From Chryseobacterium sp. PMSZPI (GTDB lineage Bacteria > Bacteroidota > Bacteroidia > Flavobacteriales > Weeksellaceae), in NCBI RefSeq assembly GCF_002835665.1, contig NZ_PIZV01000024.1, positions 1 to 64,000 of the forward strand: a DNA stretch of 64,000 nt, given 5' to 3'. The notes beneath the pieces were generated by a model. It did no database searches. It was not told where the DNA came from and worked only from the letters and a program-made list of their open reading frames with translations. Positions 7,057 through 14,502 of the stretch are shown in pieces; positions within the stretch are counted from its first letter, which is position 1, and each line of letters begins with the position of its first letter. Made by a program: the position numbers and the translations under genes.

Positions 7057-8748
7057 TTATTTTTTAGCAGAAGCTTCTTTCTTTCCACTTCTTAAAATCT
7101 TTTCAAGGATTCTTAAAGTGATTAAATAGGTAGGCTTCACTCCTGTAAGTCCTAAACCACCTGAAGATAGCGTACTTCCTGTTTCTAACGGATTATCCGA
7201 TGCATAATATGCGTAGCAAACAAAAAGATCCGGTGAAATATGATGTCTGATTTTAGAAGCCACCTGAATTGCTTTTTGATAGTGGGCACCCTCCATTTCA
7301 AGACCAATTGCTCTCCATGAAGTATTCATAAAATAAGATAGAATATCCTTGTTCTGAAGTGATGTTCCTAAAACAGTAATCATTGGCCCTTCAAAAGCTT
7401 TTAACTCATCATCTTTAAAATCATCAAGTTTTAATGCATTTTCAAAAGGATAGTTATCTGCTGTTCCTTCAAAGATATGAGAAGTCGGGATCATAATATC
7501 TCCTTTTTCTCCGGTAAGAATTCCTGCCTTACCCATAATGGAAACAGATTTCACATGCATCATGTAAACTTCTCCTTTATGTTCATAAGGTTTTAACAAT
7601 TCATCCATTACTTCGAAAGCCTGTTCTCCGAAGGCATAGTCAAATACCATCACTACATCATCCCCATTAAACTTGCAATCTGCAAATGGTGTATTCTTTA
7701 AATCGGTTTTGCTAAGATCAATGATCTGTACATCAATATTACTTCCACTTTTATCAGCAATATGGATCATTCCTTCATCTAAAGCATATTTTAACACCTT
7801 ATCACGAAGTTCTTTCTTGTTGGATATTTCCTCATATAGCTTATAATCCACTTCATTATGATGCTTCTTTTTAAGAGCCTCATTAGCGTACAGCATATTT
7901 TTTACAGAGTGCATATTGGCTGAAATAATGTGTAATGGACGATTATGAAGATTATTTTCAAATAAAACTTCCTTCACCTTATTAGCCCATTTTTCACCAA
8001 AATAGTGATGTCCAACTCTTTCTTTTAATATAGCGCTGAAATGAATTTCTCTTTCTGTAGTTCCTTTTGCATCTTCAAGACTTACCTTACCTAAGTTATA
8101 GATTATTTTAAATAAACGGTCAGGGTTATTATCGTCTCCAAAAGTATTGTAAGCTCTTAATGTTTCATCAAAAGATCTTCCTATTAAAGAAGAAAGATGA
8201 ATAAGCGCCACTTCTTTTTCCTTTCTGCTGAATTTCTTCTCTCCCTTCACTACTTCTTCAATAATTTTGAAAGCGCGTGTCGGTTTCCAGTTTTCATCTT
8301 GAATGAAAGCCAGGTTACGGATTTTATCAGCTTCTATAAATAGGAATGTCAGGTGGGTAAGGATGTCATAAATTTCGGAACGGCCCAAAAGAACCTCAAT
8401 ATTCATCTGGTGTTCGTCTATTCTATAACAGTTTCTCCTTCTTTTCTTTGGAACAATAGGTTCGAAACTTCCTTTATCAAACCCCTCATCTGATGTAAGA
8501 TGAATAAAAGCACATTCTTCAATCCCTTCAGGAAGTCTGTCTAAAACATACATCAATCCATCCAGTTCCAATTTACTTGGGACGTTCATAGTACCATAAA
8601 TTTCCGGATTGATTGTTTTCAACAAACTTCTGATGCTTTCTCCTGAAACCCCTGCCGGCTTGAAAAATCCTCTATAAAATAAGTGTCTCATAGAGATGTA
8701 TAATCTTTCAATAGCCTCTGTTGTTTCTCTTGCTCTAGAATTTGTCAT
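7057..8748 (-). CDS. Conserved Bacteroidota protein with nucleoside-phosphorylase-like C-terminus (DUF6909-type)
   Basis: A 563-residue cytoplasmic protein. I recall relatives under DUF6909, but that name is from memory. The N-terminal 350 residues are helical and not recognised. In the C-terminal third GDIMIPTSHI (about 416), GLEMEGAH (about 482) and YYASDN (about 513-518) occur in the order and spacing seen in the PNP/UDP-phosphorylase/AMP-nucleosidase fold (GDxVIP, MExEG, SDxxxG). This suggests a nucleoside- or nucleotide-binding domain, possibly a hydrolase. A longer frame opens at 8787, but a -7-like TATATTTG lies inside its first codons, so I place the start at the Met at 8748. It is divergent from glutamine synthetase. 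Confidence 0.6.
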   Translation of the reverse strand: MTNSRARETTEAIERLYISMRHLFYRGFFKPAGVSGESIRSLLKTINPEIYGTMNVPSKLELDGLMYVLDRLPEGIEECAFIHLTSDEGFDKGSFEPIVPKKRRRNCYRIDEHQMNIEVLLGRSEIYDILTHLTFLFIEADKIRNLAFIQDENWKPTRAFKIIEEVVKGEKKFSRKEKEVALIHLSSLIGRSFDETLRAYNTFGDDNNPDRLFKIIYNLGKVSLEDAKGTTEREIHFSAILKERVGHHYFGEKWANKVKEVLFENNLHNRPLHIISANMHSVKNMLYANEALKKKHHNEVDYKLYEEISNKKELRDKVLKYALDEGMIHIADKSGSNIDVQIIDLSKTDLKNTPFADCKFNGDDVVMVFDYAFGEQAFEVMDELLKPYEHKGEVYMMHVKSVSIMGKAGILTGEKGDIMIPTSHIFEGTADNYPFENALKLDDFKDDELKAFEGPMITVLGTSLQNKDILSYFMNTSWRAIGLEMEGAHYQKAIQVASKIRHHISPDLFVCYAYYASDNPLETGSTLSSGGLGLTGVKPTYLITLRILEKILRSGKKEASAKK

Positions 8749-9056
8749 AAAATAAATTTCACACAAATATACGAAATCTTTGTCCATTTTATTTTAACTA
8801 TCTTTTAATAAGTCGCTTAAATCCGCATAGGATTGCTGGATGTATCATATAAAATGTATTTATGCTCAACACCCCCTTTAAAAAACACCGACAAATATTA
8901 CATTTTAACCCTTAAAGCAATAAGCACCCCTATTCAAAACACACCAAACAATTGTTTAATTTATATAAATTTTCAAGAGACCCCTAAAAATTTTAGGGTC
9001 AAATCATTTTCGATTCATTTTTTTTGTAAATTTGCCCTATCAAAATTCACCCAAAT
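8749..9056. other. Intergenic region upstream of glutamine synthetase, with dyad
   Basis: About 308 bases with no supported gene. It holds the divergent promoters and the symmetric element CCCTAAAA-A-TTTTAGGG (8982-8998), centred 37 bases upstream of the glnA -7 box, a position compatible with an operator. There is no T-run on the glnA side that would make it a terminator. Confidence 0.45.
9027..9034 (+). promoter_or_regulatory. Promoter -7 box of glutamine synthetase gene
   Basis: TAAATTTG, an exact TAnnTTTG box 22 bases before the ATG at 9057. Confidence 0.65.
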
Positions 9057-11252
9057 ATGTCAACCTTAAGATTCAAAGCATTAGAAACTCTTCCATTTAA
9101 GGATTTCAGAAAAGACAACTCTGTTGAAATCCCTGCGAAATTATCGGAATTATTCTGTAAAAATGTTTTCTCAGAAGAAACAATGAGAGAATATTTAACG
9201 AAAGAAGCATTCAGCTCTATTATGGATGCTATTAAAAAGGGAACAAAAATCCAGAGACATATCGCAGATCAGGTAGCGGTAGCGATGAAGGATTGGGCAA
9301 TGAGCAAAGGAGTAACCCACTATACTCACTGGTTTCAGCCTTTGACGGGTACTACTGCAGAAAAGCACGATTCTTTCTTTACCCCAATTGAAGGCGGTAG
9401 AGCAATTGAAAGATTTAGTGGAAACATGTTGATTCAACAGGAACCCGATGCCTCTTCTTTCCCGAACGGAGGAATCAGAAATACTTTTGAAGCAAGAGGA
9501 TATACAGCTTGGGATCCTACATCTCCGGCTTTTATCATGGGTACTACATTGTGTATTCCTTCTATCTTTATCTCTTATACAGGAGAAACATTAGATTATA
9601 AAGCACCACTTTTAAGAGCGCTAAATGCGGTAGACGAAGCTGCAACGAATGTAATGCAGTATTTTGATAAAAATGTAACAAAAGTAACTCCTACCTTAGG
9701 TTGGGAGCAAGAATATTTCTTAGTTGACTCAGCATTATACCAATCTCGCCCGGACCTTGTTTTAACAGGTAAAACATTATTAGGACACTCTCCGGCAAAA
9801 GGTCAGCAATTGGACGATCACTATTTCGGTTCGATTCCTACAAGGGTTATGAACTTCATGAAAGAGTTGGAAATCGAGTGCATGAAACTGGGTATTCCTG
9901 CTACAACAAGACACAACGAAGTTGCACCGAACCAATTCGAACTTGCTCCAATGTTTGAAGAAGTAAACGTTGCTGTTGACCATAATTCTTTATTGATGGA
10001 CATCATGGCAAGAGTAGCTCACAAGCACCACTTCCATATCTTATTCCACGAAAAGCCATTTGCAGGAGTAAACGGAAGCGGAAAACACAATAACTGGTCT
10101 TTAGCTACTGATACCGGAGAAAACTTATTAAGCCCGGGAAAAAATCCAAAGAAAAACTTACAGTTCTTAACATTCTTCGTGAATACGATTAAAGCGGTTC
10201 ATGAATACGCTGACCTTTTAAGAGCTAGTATTGCTTCAGCAAGCAATGACCATAGATTGGGTGCTAATGAAGCTCCACCGGCAATTATTTCAGTATTCAT
10301 CGGAAGCCAATTATTCAGTGTTTTGGAAGAGCTTGAAAAAGTAACGAACGGAAAATTATCTCCGGAAGAAAAAACAGAATTAAAATTAAATGTTGTTGGA
10401 AAAATTCCTGAAATCTTACTAGATAATACAGACAGAAACAGAACTTCTCCATTTGCATTTACAGGAAATAAATTTGAAATCAGAGCTGTAGGTTCATCAG
10501 CAAACTGTGCAGAATCTATGACCGTAATGAATACTATTGCTGCAAAACAGCTTAACGATTTCAAGAAAGAAGTAGACGCTCTTATCGAAGGAGGCTTGAA
10601 AAAAGACGAAGCAATCTTCAATGTATTAAGAGAGTACATCAAACAATCAAAGAGCATCATGTTCGAAGGGGACGGATATTCTGATGACTGGGCAAAAGAA
10701 GCTAAGAAAAGAGGGTTAAACAACTTAAAAACAACCCCTGAAGCTCTTAAACAGGAAATGGATAAAAAATTCTTAGACCTTTATGAAGAGATGGGAATTT
10801 TCAACCACAGGGAAGTTGAGGCAAGAAATGAAATCAAGTTAGAGAAATACTCTACAGTCATTGATATTGAAGCCAGAGTATTAAGTGACATCGCAAGAAA
10901 CCACATCATTCCTTCTGCTTTAAATTATCAAAACAGATTGATTGAAAACGTTAAAGGACTTAAAGATATCTTTGGAGATAAAGAATTCAAACCTTTAGCA
11001 AAAGAACAAATGAGTTTAATTACCAGCATCTCTGAAAACGTTTCTAAAATCAAACTTGGTGTTGAAGATCTTATTAAAGCCAGAGAAGCGGCAAAAAGCA
11101 TATCAGACAGCCAAAAGCAGGCAGAAGCATACTGCAACAAAGTAAAACCATTATTTGACCCTATCAGAGAAGCTTCTGATGCGTTAGAAATGATGGTAGA
11201 TGATGAGCTATGGCCGATGACCAAATACAGAGAAATGTTGTTTACAAAATAA
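9057..11252 (+). CDS. glnN: Glutamine synthetase type III
   Basis: ATP-dependent ligation of ammonia to glutamate, the entry point of nitrogen assimilation. At 731 residues it has the size of the type III (GlnN) enzymes of Bacteroidota and cyanobacteria rather than the 470-residue type I. Visible signatures include the N-terminal FRGGRAIERF-like segment, GWEQEYFLVD (glutamate/metal site), NGSGKHNNWS (the HNNWS ATP-binding loop) and the type III-specific NDHRLGANEAPPAIISVFIG. The C-terminal 150 residues are helical with an AEAYCNKV segment. It has its own promoter with an upstream dyad and a hairpin terminator. The single divergent neighbour is the nucleoside-phosphorylase-like protein. Confidence 0.95.
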   Translation: MSTLRFKALETLPFKDFRKDNSVEIPAKLSELFCKNVFSEETMREYLTKEAFSSIMDAIKKGTKIQRHIADQVAVAMKDWAMSKGVTHYTHWFQPLTGTTAEKHDSFFTPIEGGRAIERFSGNMLIQQEPDASSFPNGGIRNTFEARGYTAWDPTSPAFIMGTTLCIPSIFISYTGETLDYKAPLLRALNAVDEAATNVMQYFDKNVTKVTPTLGWEQEYFLVDSALYQSRPDLVLTGKTLLGHSPAKGQQLDDHYFGSIPTRVMNFMKELEIECMKLGIPATTRHNEVAPNQFELAPMFEEVNVAVDHNSLLMDIMARVAHKHHFHILFHEKPFAGVNGSGKHNNWSLATDTGENLLSPGKNPKKNLQFLTFFVNTIKAVHEYADLLRASIASASNDHRLGANEAPPAIISVFIGSQLFSVLEELEKVTNGKLSPEEKTELKLNVVGKIPEILLDNTDRNRTSPFAFTGNKFEIRAVGSSANCAESMTVMNTIAAKQLNDFKKEVDALIEGGLKKDEAIFNVLREYIKQSKSIMFEGDGYSDDWAKEAKKRGLNNLKTTPEALKQEMDKKFLDLYEEMGIFNHREVEARNEIKLEKYSTVIDIEARVLSDIARNHIIPSALNYQNRLIENVKGLKDIFGDKEFKPLAKEQMSLITSISENVSKIKLGVEDLIKAREAAKSISDSQKQAEAYCNKVKPLFDPIREASDALEMMVDDELWPMTKYREMLFTK

Positions 11253-11278
11253 CACCTGTAAAGTTCCATATTAGTTTA

Positions 11279-11307
11279 AATTCCTCGGTTTTCCGGGGAA
11301 TTTTTTT
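11279..11307 (+). terminator. Terminator after glutamine synthetase
   Basis: The stem AATTCCTCGG / CCGGGGAATT (one mismatch) has a TTTT loop and ends in a run of seven T. Confidence 0.88.
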
Positions 11308-11560
11308 ACCATCATACTCAATGAGTCAGTTATAAATACCTATTGCCACCATCAAAATATTCCAGCATATCTTATTTAATAGCAGAAAAGAGACATATCA
11401 TTTGAAGCTTATAGCAAAACACAACCAGAAAGCCTATTAATTCAGGGATTCAATGAAATCTATTTTGTTTTTTTAACAACCCTGAAAATTAGAGTTTTAA
11501 ATTTCAAATCGCGATCTATAGAAGAAAATCGATAGAGTTTGTTAAAGAATCTTAATAAAA

Positions 11561-11608
11561 AAAACCGCATACTTGCCAAAAATAGGCAGTTGCGGTTTAT
11601 TTTTTTTT
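11561..11608 (+). terminator. Orphan strong terminator
   Basis: AAACCGCA (11562-11569) with TGCGGTTT (11591-11598), and inner TGCC with GGCA, form a two-part stem followed by TATTTTTTTTT. A-runs on the left would also allow it to work on the minus strand. No gene ends here. Confidence 0.75.
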
Positions 11609-11690
11609 AACATACGTAAATAATATGTTAAAATGTGTTAAAATAAAGTCCTGACAATAATCATATCAGGGGTCTTTTATTCGGAATCTC

Positions 11691-11698
11691 TACTTTTG
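11691..11698 (+). promoter_or_regulatory. Promoter -7 box of the NlpC/P60 gene; decides the start
   Basis: TACTTTTG matches TAnnTTTG. Transcription would begin near 11703-11706, which rules out the ATG at 11701 and supports the ATG at 11749. Confidence 0.6.
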
Positions 11699-11748
11699 TA
11701 ATGCTTTTGAAAATAAATATTCCTTTTAACACGGATAATCAAATATAT

Positions 11749-12459
11749 ATGAAGAAAAGAGTTTTGTTTTATTTAGTTGCTATAGTTACTACAGTGTCAA
11801 TGCAATCGTGTGCTACTAATTATGTAGTTTCAAAACCAGCAACTTACACTAAAGAATACAAAACAGATGCCAAACTAGCTTCTATAGATAACAAAAAAAT
11901 GGAGCAAGATAAGCAGAAACTTATCGACTCTTTCCTTGCTGAAAAGGCAGCATCTATAGCGAATGCTAAAAAAGCTGTAAAGAATTCTGAGATTGCAAGA
12001 GCAATCAAACATAATAAAACGATTGACGGTATCCTTACAGAGGCTGAAACGTACCTAGGAACTCCTTACAGATATGGAGGAACGACAAGAAACGGTATTG
12101 ATTGTTCAGCTTTCGTTCTTTCTGTATTTGGAGCTGCTGCAGGACTTAGTCTACCAAGAGTAGCTGCTTCTCAGGCTCAGGAAGGAGAAAGAATTGAAAA
12201 AGGAGACCTACAAAAAGGAGACCTAATCTTCTTTTCTCATGGAAGAAGAATCTCTCACGTAGGTATTGTAGAAAGTGTTTCTGAAGATGGTGAGATTAAA
12301 TTTATCCACGCAGCAACATCAAAAGGGGTAATGATTTCTTCACTGAATGATTCTTATTGGGGACCTAAATTCAGATTCGCTAAAAGAGTAATCAACGAAG
12401 AAGGAGAAGCTTATAATAATTTAGCAGCTATTACTCCAGCTACACCAGCAAATTTTTAA
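11749..12459 (+). CDS. NlpC/P60 (C40) peptidoglycan endopeptidase lipoprotein
   Basis: A 236-residue lipoprotein that probably cleaves stem peptides in peptidoglycan (gamma-D-Glu-diaminopimelate bond). The N-terminus MKKRVLFYLVAIVTTVSMQSC is a lipoprotein signal with the acceptor Cys at 21. A charged helical linker follows, then an NlpC/P60 domain with catalytic Cys in GIDCSAFVLSVFG, first His in RISHVGIVES and second His in FIHAATSKGV. The product is of Spr/YafL size. I chose this ATG rather than one 48 bases upstream because that one precedes the transcription start predicted from the -7 box and would bury the signal peptide. It ends at a strong terminator. Confidence 0.9.
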   Translation: MKKRVLFYLVAIVTTVSMQSCATNYVVSKPATYTKEYKTDAKLASIDNKKMEQDKQKLIDSFLAEKAASIANAKKAVKNSEIARAIKHNKTIDGILTEAETYLGTPYRYGGTTRNGIDCSAFVLSVFGAAAGLSLPRVAASQAQEGERIEKGDLQKGDLIFFSHGRRISHVGIVESVSEDGEIKFIHAATSKGVMISSLNDSYWGPKFRFAKRVINEEGEAYNNLAAITPATPANF

Positions 12460-12486
12460 TTTTATAAATAATTGATTTAAATAATG

Positions 12487-12516
12487 AAGCCATCAGACGT
12501 TCTGATGGCTTTTTTA
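12487..12516 (+). terminator. Terminator after the NlpC/P60 gene
   Basis: The perfect stem AAGCCATCAGA / TCTGATGGCTT has a 3-base loop and is followed by TTTTTATTT. Confidence 0.9.
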
Positions 12517-12620
12517 TTTGCACTACTCGTAAAAAAGATAATTCATTTTTTTCTTCAGATTAACTAATTTTTTATCTAGCCCTCAAGTTTTACACCTGAT
12601 CCAATATCAGTTTCTAAAGG

Positions 12621-13202
12621 CTAGCTGTTTTTATCAATTTCTATATCCAGCTTATACAATAGACCATGTATTTCTGAAAGAGAAAATTTGGCCTTTTTAA
12701 GCCTATTTAAGGAAGGATCTATTGAATAATTAACCGAAGTCCTCAAATCAGCTTTTTCAAGGTTTGTATGATCGAAAACAGCTCCGGAAAAATCACTCCC
12801 ATGAAATATAGCATTAGACAGATCACATTCCGTAAAATCAACATCTATAAGTTTCGAATTCTTGAAAACGGTTTTCTTAATTGAGGTTTGGTAAAACACA
12901 GAATTATTCAGAGCGCACCCATCAAATGTAAAAGATAATCCAAACGGATTACAGTTGTTAAATTGAAGTCCAAGCATTTTACATTCCTTGAAAGTTGTTT
13001 CACGAAAAGCTGTTTTAACAAGCTGCACCATGCCGAGGTTACATTCAAGAAATTCACAATCCATAAAACTAAACCCTGAAAGTATCACATATTCAAAATT
13101 GCAGTTTCTGAAAGTACAACTCTCATACTCCCCTTTCTCCAATGGGAATTTCACAAAATCTGTATTTTCAAAATTTTGATCTGAAATATAAGCTTCTTTC
13201 AT
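12621..13202 (-). CDS. Pentapeptide-repeat protein
   Basis: A 193-residue soluble protein made almost entirely of pentapeptide repeats (A(D/N)LXX-like), read here as runs such as CTFRNCNFEYV, CEFLECNLGMV and ANFHGSDFSGAVFDHTNL-like units. These fold into a right-handed quadrilateral beta-helix. The C-terminal YSIDPSLNRLKKAKFSLSEIHGLL is typical of the Qnr/MfpA-like subgroup, whose members can shield DNA gyrase from quinolones. Whether this protein binds gyrase cannot be read from sequence, because many family members have no known role. It lies 70 bases downstream of rodA on the same strand and may be read from that operon. Confidence 0.8.
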   Translation of the reverse strand: MKEAYISDQNFENTDFVKFPLEKGEYESCTFRNCNFEYVILSGFSFMDCEFLECNLGMVQLVKTAFRETTFKECKMLGLQFNNCNPFGLSFTFDGCALNNSVFYQTSIKKTVFKNSKLIDVDFTECDLSNAIFHGSDFSGAVFDHTNLEKADLRTSVNYSIDPSLNRLKKAKFSLSEIHGLLYKLDIEIDKNS

Positions 13203-13272
13203 AGAAATAATTATTGATGGAAACCATTTTAATTTCCACAGGTTGAATAGATATATTAGCTTTTGTAAATGG

Positions 13273-14502
13273 TTATACTAAGCTATTTTTATCTGAATAA
13301 TTAAGTTTAAAGAAAATAAAAGTCATCATAGAGAACGCCAATAGAGAACTTCCTCCATAGCTAAAGTATGGTAAAGGAATACCTACTGTAGGGAAAAGTC
13401 CCATCACCATCCCTAAATTGATCGAAAAGTGCATCAGCAGAATCGATGCAAAACAATAACCGAATACACGATTAAATGTAGATTTTTGCTTCTCTGCCAA
13501 ATAATAAATCCGCCCGATATAGACCATATAACAAAGTACCAAAAGTGCACTTCCAACAAATCCCCATTCTTCACCTACAGCACAGAAAATATAATCCGTT
13601 TGCTGTTCAGGAACAAATTTACCCTGGGTAACGGAACCTTCACGATATCCTTTCCCCCAGATTCCTCCCGATCCGATGGCAGTTTTAGAATATAATAGGT
13701 TATATCCTGATGTATCTCTAAAAGCTTTTTCACCTTTGTAAAGCACCTCAATTCTTTCTCTTTGGTGTTTAGGCAGCTTTTCTAAAATATAAGGAGAACC
13801 GAATGCCAATCCACATAATAAAAGAATAGAGCCCGCAATACCGGAGATGGTAATCACATCCCAGGACATCCTATGATAATTCATAGCAATAAGCACTCCT
13901 GCAATCAATACAACTGCTGCGGCAACATATACAGGAGGAATAGCCAAAGAAATAAGGAACACTGCTGCAAAAATAAAACCTAGCCCAAACAGGAAACCAC
14001 TCAGCCCTTCTCTATATAAAGCAATAAAAAAGGCAATAAATACAAGCATAGACCCCACATCAGGGATCGCGAGTACCACAACGGCAGGAATACCGATAAT
14101 CGCCAAAGCAGTCAGAAGAGACTTCCTGTTTTTAAGATTAAAATCAGGACCGGAAACATAATTGGCAAGCATCAGGGCGGTCCCTATTTTAGCAAACTCT
14201 ACAGGTTGCATCGTAAAACTCCCGAATTTATACCAGTTCTTCTGGCCAAGAATCTCCTTACCAAAGGGAAAAAGCCCTATCAATAGCAAAACACCACCAA
14301 TATAAATGATACCTGCCATATTTTCAAAGAACTTACTTCTTCCGACAAAGATCACTAATCCTACCACTAAAGAAATACAGAAAAATACAAACTGTTTCTC
14401 TCCTAGTTTTTGGTCAACACTGTAAATATTTGCAATCGCAAAAATGCAAAGCAGGAAATACAGCCCAAGGCCTAATTTATCTATTCCTTCCGTCCATTTC
14501 AT
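13273..14502 (-). CDS. rodA: Peptidoglycan glycosyltransferase RodA
   Basis: SEDS-family lipid II polymerase of the elongasome. The 409-residue polytopic protein has about ten membrane segments. The motif WGKGYREGSVTQGKFVPEQQTDYIF (around 285) carries the periplasmic loop seen in RodA, and the C-terminal VGIPLPYFSYGGSSLL is the SEDS signature. Its ATG overlaps the stop of mrdA by 4 bases, so it is translationally coupled to its partner transpeptidase PBP2. It is the last gene of the mreB-mreC-mreD-mrdA-rodA operon. FtsW is the close relative, but this operon position identifies RodA. Confidence 0.95.
   Translation of the reverse strand: MKWTEGIDKLGLGLYFLLCIFAIANIYSVDQKLGEKQFVFFCISLVVGLVIFVGRSKFFENMAGIIYIGGVLLLIGLFPFGKEILGQKNWYKFGSFTMQPVEFAKIGTALMLANYVSGPDFNLKNRKSLLTALAIIGIPAVVVLAIPDVGSMLVFIAFFIALYREGLSGFLFGLGFIFAAVFLISLAIPPVYVAAAVVLIAGVLIAMNYHRMSWDVITISGIAGSILLLCGLAFGSPYILEKLPKHQRERIEVLYKGEKAFRDTSGYNLLYSKTAIGSGGIWGKGYREGSVTQGKFVPEQQTDYIFCAVGEEWGFVGSALLVLCYMVYIGRIYYLAEKQKSTFNRVFGYCFASILLMHFSINLGMVMGLFPTVGIPLPYFSYGGSSLLAFSMMTFIFFKLNYSDKNSLV

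Larger units (their letters stand above)
11253..11748. other. Intergenic region with two successive terminators, possible small RNA
   Basis: About 500 bases without a supported coding gene. The glutamine synthetase terminator is at 11279-11307. A second strong terminator follows at 11561-11608, although no gene lies between them. That suggests a short non-coding transcript from the roughly 250 bases in between, or read-through control. I found no exact -7 box in that interval. The promoter of the next gene is at 11691. Confidence 0.4.

Noticed and set aside
8833..9069. Frame of 78 codons upstream of glutamine synthetase
   Set aside because: It runs through the promoter region including the dyad and -7 box, overlaps the real start, and the peptide has no domain-like features.
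10199..10723. Open frame of 174 codons on the minus strand inside glutamine synthetase
   Set aside because: It is wholly antisense to a strongly conserved enzyme, has no promoter or start context, and its composition mirrors the sense codons. Similar antisense frames across the window (for example at 2414-2845, 41361-41792 and 51084-51494) were rejected for the same reason.
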